Source: an uncultured Eubacteriales bacterium
GTDB taxonomy: Bacteria > Bacillota > Clostridia > Oscillospirales > CAG-272
Length of the DNA stretch: 17,207 bases
NCBI GenBank assembly: GCA_934462885.1
Contig: CAKSJC010000012.1
Span: 1 to 17,207 of the forward strand
Reading direction: 5' to 3'
Positions 14,917 through 17,207 of the stretch are shown piece after piece. Each line of letters starts with the position of its first letter. The stretch's first letter is position 1. The translations under genes and the position numbers were made by a program. Under the pieces are notes generated by a model that was not told the origin of the DNA, did not search any database, and was given only the letters and a program-made list of their open reading frames with translations.

Positions 14917-15612
14917 TTATTTCTTGAGCCTTGCGAGTACGTCGCGGTATCCGTCAAGAACGTTCCCGAGATCGCGGCGAAAACGATCCTTATCCATTTT
15001 TTTATCTGTGTCCTTATCCCATAAACGGCATGAGTCGGGAGATATCTCGTCGCAGAGAAGAAGTTCTCCGTCAGCGCGTCCGAATTCAAGCTTGAAATCT
15101 ACAAGACGGATGCCGGCTTTTTCGAAAAGCTCAATCATAAGCTCGTCTATGCGAATTGCCTCACGGCGGAGTTCATCAAGTTCTTCCTGCGTTGCAAGCC
15201 CAATAGCCGTGATCTGACTGTCGTTTATCATGGGGTCGCCAAGCTCATCGCTCTTATAACTGAATTCGACAACGATATTTTTAAGAGGCGTTCCTTCCGG
15301 TACGCCGTATTTCTTCGAAAAGCTTCCGGCGGCTATGTTTCTGACAATAACCTCAACCATAACAATATCCGCTTTTTTCACGAGCACTGTCGTATCATCT
15401 ATAACTTTGATAAGATGAGTTTTTATGCCGTTTTTCATAAGGTAGTCAAAGATGATATTGGATATCTCCGCGTTCAGTTTTCCTTTTCCGGGGAGATCCT
15501 CTTTTTTTGCGCCGTTTCCCGCGGTTGCCGTATCCTTATACTTGATTATGCACTCGCCGTCTTTTTCCCCCTTGTAAACAATCTTACTCTTTCCCTCGTA
15601 AATCTTTTCCAT
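14917..15612 (-). CDS. purC: SAICAR synthetase (phosphoribosylaminoimidazole-succinocarboxamide synthase)
   Basis: A 231-residue enzyme that condenses CAIR with aspartate using ATP. EGKSKIVY at 6-13 begins the ATP-grasp-like N-terminal lobe. VRNIAAGSFSKKYGVPEG (90-107) and VEFSYKSDELGDPMINDSQ (115-133) are the substrate-binding signature, and VDFKLEFG (171-178) is the second family signature, followed by DEISPDSCRLWD. Length and all motifs are standard. AAAGGA lies about 10 nt before ATG 15612, in a 45-nt A/T-rich gap after purF, the widest junction in the pyrG-guaA run. No clear promoter is seen there. Confidence 0.98.
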   Translation of the reverse strand: MEKIYEGKSKIVYKGEKDGECIIKYKDTATAGNGAKKEDLPGKGKLNAEISNIIFDYLMKNGIKTHLIKVIDDTTVLVKKADIVMVEVIVRNIAAGSFSKKYGVPEGTPLKNIVVEFSYKSDELGDPMINDSQITAIGLATQEELDELRREAIRIDELMIELFEKAGIRLVDFKLEFGRADGELLLCDEISPDSCRLWDKDTDKKMDKDRFRRDLGNVLDGYRDVLARLKK

Positions 15613-15657
15613 TTTGCCGCGTCCTTTCAGTTTTTGTTTTATAAATAAATATTAAAT

Positions 15658-17082
15658 TTATTTTCTTTCTGATAATTTTGCCTCAAACCGGTTTTTTGTT
15701 GTATTTTCGGGAATCGGTGTCGGATATTCTCCGCTAAAACAAGCACGGCAGAATTTCTCGTTTCCGATCAGTCCCGAAAGATCTTCAACAGGCAAAAAAC
15801 CGAGGCTGTCAACTCCGATTATTTTTGAGATCTCATATATAGTATGCCGGCAGGCGATCAGATTTTCACATGAATCTATATCAGTTCCGTAGTAGCACGG
15901 GTGCAGAAACGGCGGAGATGATATTCTCATATGAACTTCACGCGCTCCCGCTTCGCGGAGCAGATTAACTATTTGTCCGCTCGTTGTTCCGCGTACTATC
16001 GAGTCGTCGATAAGTACTACTCGCTTTCCGCACACCGCTTCCTTTATCGGGTTAAGCTTTATTCTGACTTGATCGAGACGTGTATTCTGCTCCGGAGAAA
16101 TAAACGTTCTTCCGATGTACTTGTTTTTGATAAAACCGATCCCGTAAGGTATTCCCGATTCTTCTGCATATCCGAGCGCCGCGTCGAGTCCCGAATCCGG
16201 AACGCCCATAACGACGTCAGCCGCGGCAGGATGTCTTTTGGCAAGTATCCGTCCGGCATTTTTTCTTGCCGCATGTACCGACACATTGTCAATCACGGAA
16301 TCGGGACGTGCGAAGTATATGTATTCAAAAATACATATACGTTTTTCTTTTTCGCCGCAATGGACGCGGTTTGAATGTACTCCGTTTTCGTCGAACACCA
16401 GTATTTCCCCCGGAAGCACGTCTCTTTCAAAGTGCGCTCCCACTGCGGAGAGGGCGCAGGTTTCCGAGGCTACGACATACGTGCCGTCGGAAGTAACTCC
16501 GTAGCAGAGGGGTCTGAATCCATGCGGATCCCGTGCTGCAACAAGCTTTGCCGCCGACATCAGAACCAACGAATACGCTCCGTCAAGCCTGTTCATAGCG
16601 TTGCAAAGCGCTTCTTCGATAGATGGTGTTTTTAACCTTTCCTGCGTAACGATATACGCTATTATCTCCGTATCGCTCGTCGTATGGAAAATAGCGCCTG
16701 AAAGTTCAAGCCCGCTTCGCAGCTCGTAGGCGTTGCTTAGGTTTCCGTTGTGTGCGAGCGCCATTTTTCCTTTCTGGTGATTAACTTCGATAGGCTGACA
16801 GTTCGCTCTGCTGTTTCCGCCTGTCGTACCGTACCTGACGTGCCCGACCGCCATTTTCCCACATGGAAATTTTCCAAGTATATCCTTTGAAAAAACTTCG
16901 TTTACAAGTCCTGTTTCTTTGTATGAAGTAAACACGCCGTCGTCATTTACTACAATACCGCAGCTTTCCTGTCCCCGGTGCTGCAAAGCATACAAGCCAT
17001 AGTATGTCATTGACGCCGCATGACACGGGGTCGATGAATATATACCGAACACTCCGCATTCTTCATGTACTTTTTCTTTCAT
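15658..17082 (-). CDS. purF: Amidophosphoribosyltransferase, Bacillus type with Fe-S cluster
   Basis: A 474-residue enzyme for the committed step of purine synthesis: PRPP plus glutamine to phosphoribosylamine. The Ntn-hydrolase glutaminase begins at Cys9 (ECGVFGIY), so an 8-residue propeptide, MKEKVHEE, must be removed to expose the nucleophile. The glutamine-site motifs RYGTTGG and AHNGNL follow. The phosphoribosyltransferase domain has the PRPP loop VVLIDDSIVRGTT (355-367). Cys250 (RIC-IFEY), Cys396 (HPCYYGT), and Cys445 and Cys448 (CRAC) sit where the four [4Fe-4S] ligands of B. subtilis PurF lie, so the enzyme is probably oxygen-labile, as expected in an anaerobe. GGGGA lies about 8 nt before ATG 17082. 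It follows pyrG by 37 nt. Confidence 0.98.
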   Translation of the reverse strand: MKEKVHEECGVFGIYSSTPCHAASMTYYGLYALQHRGQESCGIVVNDDGVFTSYKETGLVNEVFSKDILGKFPCGKMAVGHVRYGTTGGNSRANCQPIEVNHQKGKMALAHNGNLSNAYELRSGLELSGAIFHTTSDTEIIAYIVTQERLKTPSIEEALCNAMNRLDGAYSLVLMSAAKLVAARDPHGFRPLCYGVTSDGTYVVASETCALSAVGAHFERDVLPGEILVFDENGVHSNRVHCGEKEKRICIFEYIYFARPDSVIDNVSVHAARKNAGRILAKRHPAAADVVMGVPDSGLDAALGYAEESGIPYGIGFIKNKYIGRTFISPEQNTRLDQVRIKLNPIKEAVCGKRVVLIDDSIVRGTTSGQIVNLLREAGAREVHMRISSPPFLHPCYYGTDIDSCENLIACRHTIYEISKIIGVDSLGFLPVEDLSGLIGNEKFCRACFSGEYPTPIPENTTKNRFEAKLSERK

Positions 17083-17119
17083 TTTTTATTTCCCCGGCTA
17101 CAGTTATATTACAAATTGT

Positions 17120-17207
17120 TTATTTTTTATCTGCTTTTGCCTTTTCAAGTGCCGCATTTATAAATCCGAAGAAGAGCGGATGCGCCTTATTCGGGCGGGA
17201 TTTGAAT
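17120..17207 (-). CDS. pyrG: CTP synthase, C-terminal end only (runs off the window)
   Basis: The last 28 codons and stop of a minus-strand gene reaching the window edge. It reads FKSRPNKAHPLFFGFINAAL then EKAKADKK. FKSRPN-HPLF-GFI-AAL is the characteristic C-terminus of CTP synthase, immediately after the catalytic HPE of its class I glutaminase domain, which would lie just outside the window. CTP synthase aminates UTP to CTP with glutamine. It is the most upstream gene visible in this nucleotide operon, ending 37 nt before purF. The short length limits certainty, but I know of no other family with this ending. Confidence 0.85.
   Translation of the reverse strand, partial: FKSRPNKAHPLFFGFINAALEKAKADKK

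Noticed and set aside
16315..16340. Perfect 11-bp palindrome GTATATGTATT/AATACATATAC followed on the plus strand by T-rich sequence, resembling a terminator
   Set aside because: It lies inside purF and encodes the conserved IFEYIYF stretch after an Fe-S cysteine. The palindrome is explained by codons for that motif, the stem is almost all A/T, and no plus-strand transcript is expected here.
1..17207. CRISPR array, tRNA, rRNA, toxin-antitoxin or phage defence genes
   Set aside because: No regularly spaced repeats, tRNA-like cloverleafs or recognisable defence proteins were found; every long gene has an ordinary assignment.

Overview
The window looks like a chromosomal segment of a low-to-moderate G+C anaerobic Firmicute, most likely a gut-type Clostridia relative. 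This rests on clear Shine-Dalgarno sites, a near-perfect housekeeping promoter, an AbrB/SpoVT-type regulator heading an ABC-2 exporter, a Bacillus-type PurF with a propeptide and Fe-S cysteines, and protein sequences typical of that class. Genus or species cannot be fixed from the sequence alone.

Left part, plus strand (1-1708): an AbrB-type DNA-binding protein, an ABC ATPase and an ABC-2 permease form one tight operon for a DrrAB-like exporter. It converges on a second efflux operon on the minus strand (5690 down to 1775): a MarR regulator followed by two overlapping half-transporter genes. The NBDs of the two half-transporters are degenerate in complementary ways, which is the signature of a heterodimeric ABC exporter with one working ATP site. 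The MarR promoter matches consensus exactly (TTGACA-17-TATAAT), and a 6+2+6 inverted repeat lies over the predicted +1.

The stretch 5691-5974 holds no gene. It carries several strong hairpins, including two terminator-like ones on the minus strand, and separates the efflux operon from the nucleotide operon.

Right part, minus strand (17207 down to 5975): pyrG (3' end only), purF, purC, purB, purA, guaA, carA, carB. These are the committed purine step (PurF), the SAICAR step and the following lyase step (PurC, PurB), the AMP branch (PurA, PurB), the GMP branch (GuaA), CTP synthesis (PyrG) and carbamoyl phosphate synthesis (CarAB). Four of the eight genes encode glutamine amidotransferase proteins, so the set is a glutamine-to-nucleotide module rather than a complete de novo purine operon. 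Spacing is 11-45 nt from pyrG to guaA, and carA/carB overlap.

The one break is a 389-nt gap between guaA and carA. It holds a chain of stem-loops on the minus strand bounded by short inverted repeats, and the final residue of GuaA is altered exactly at its edge. A 25-nt hairpin from this gap recurs (22/25 identical) between the convergent efflux operons at 1715-1739. This pair is the best candidate for something undescribed: a small mobile or structured-RNA element, possibly a relic. Its class cannot be assigned from sequence reading alone.
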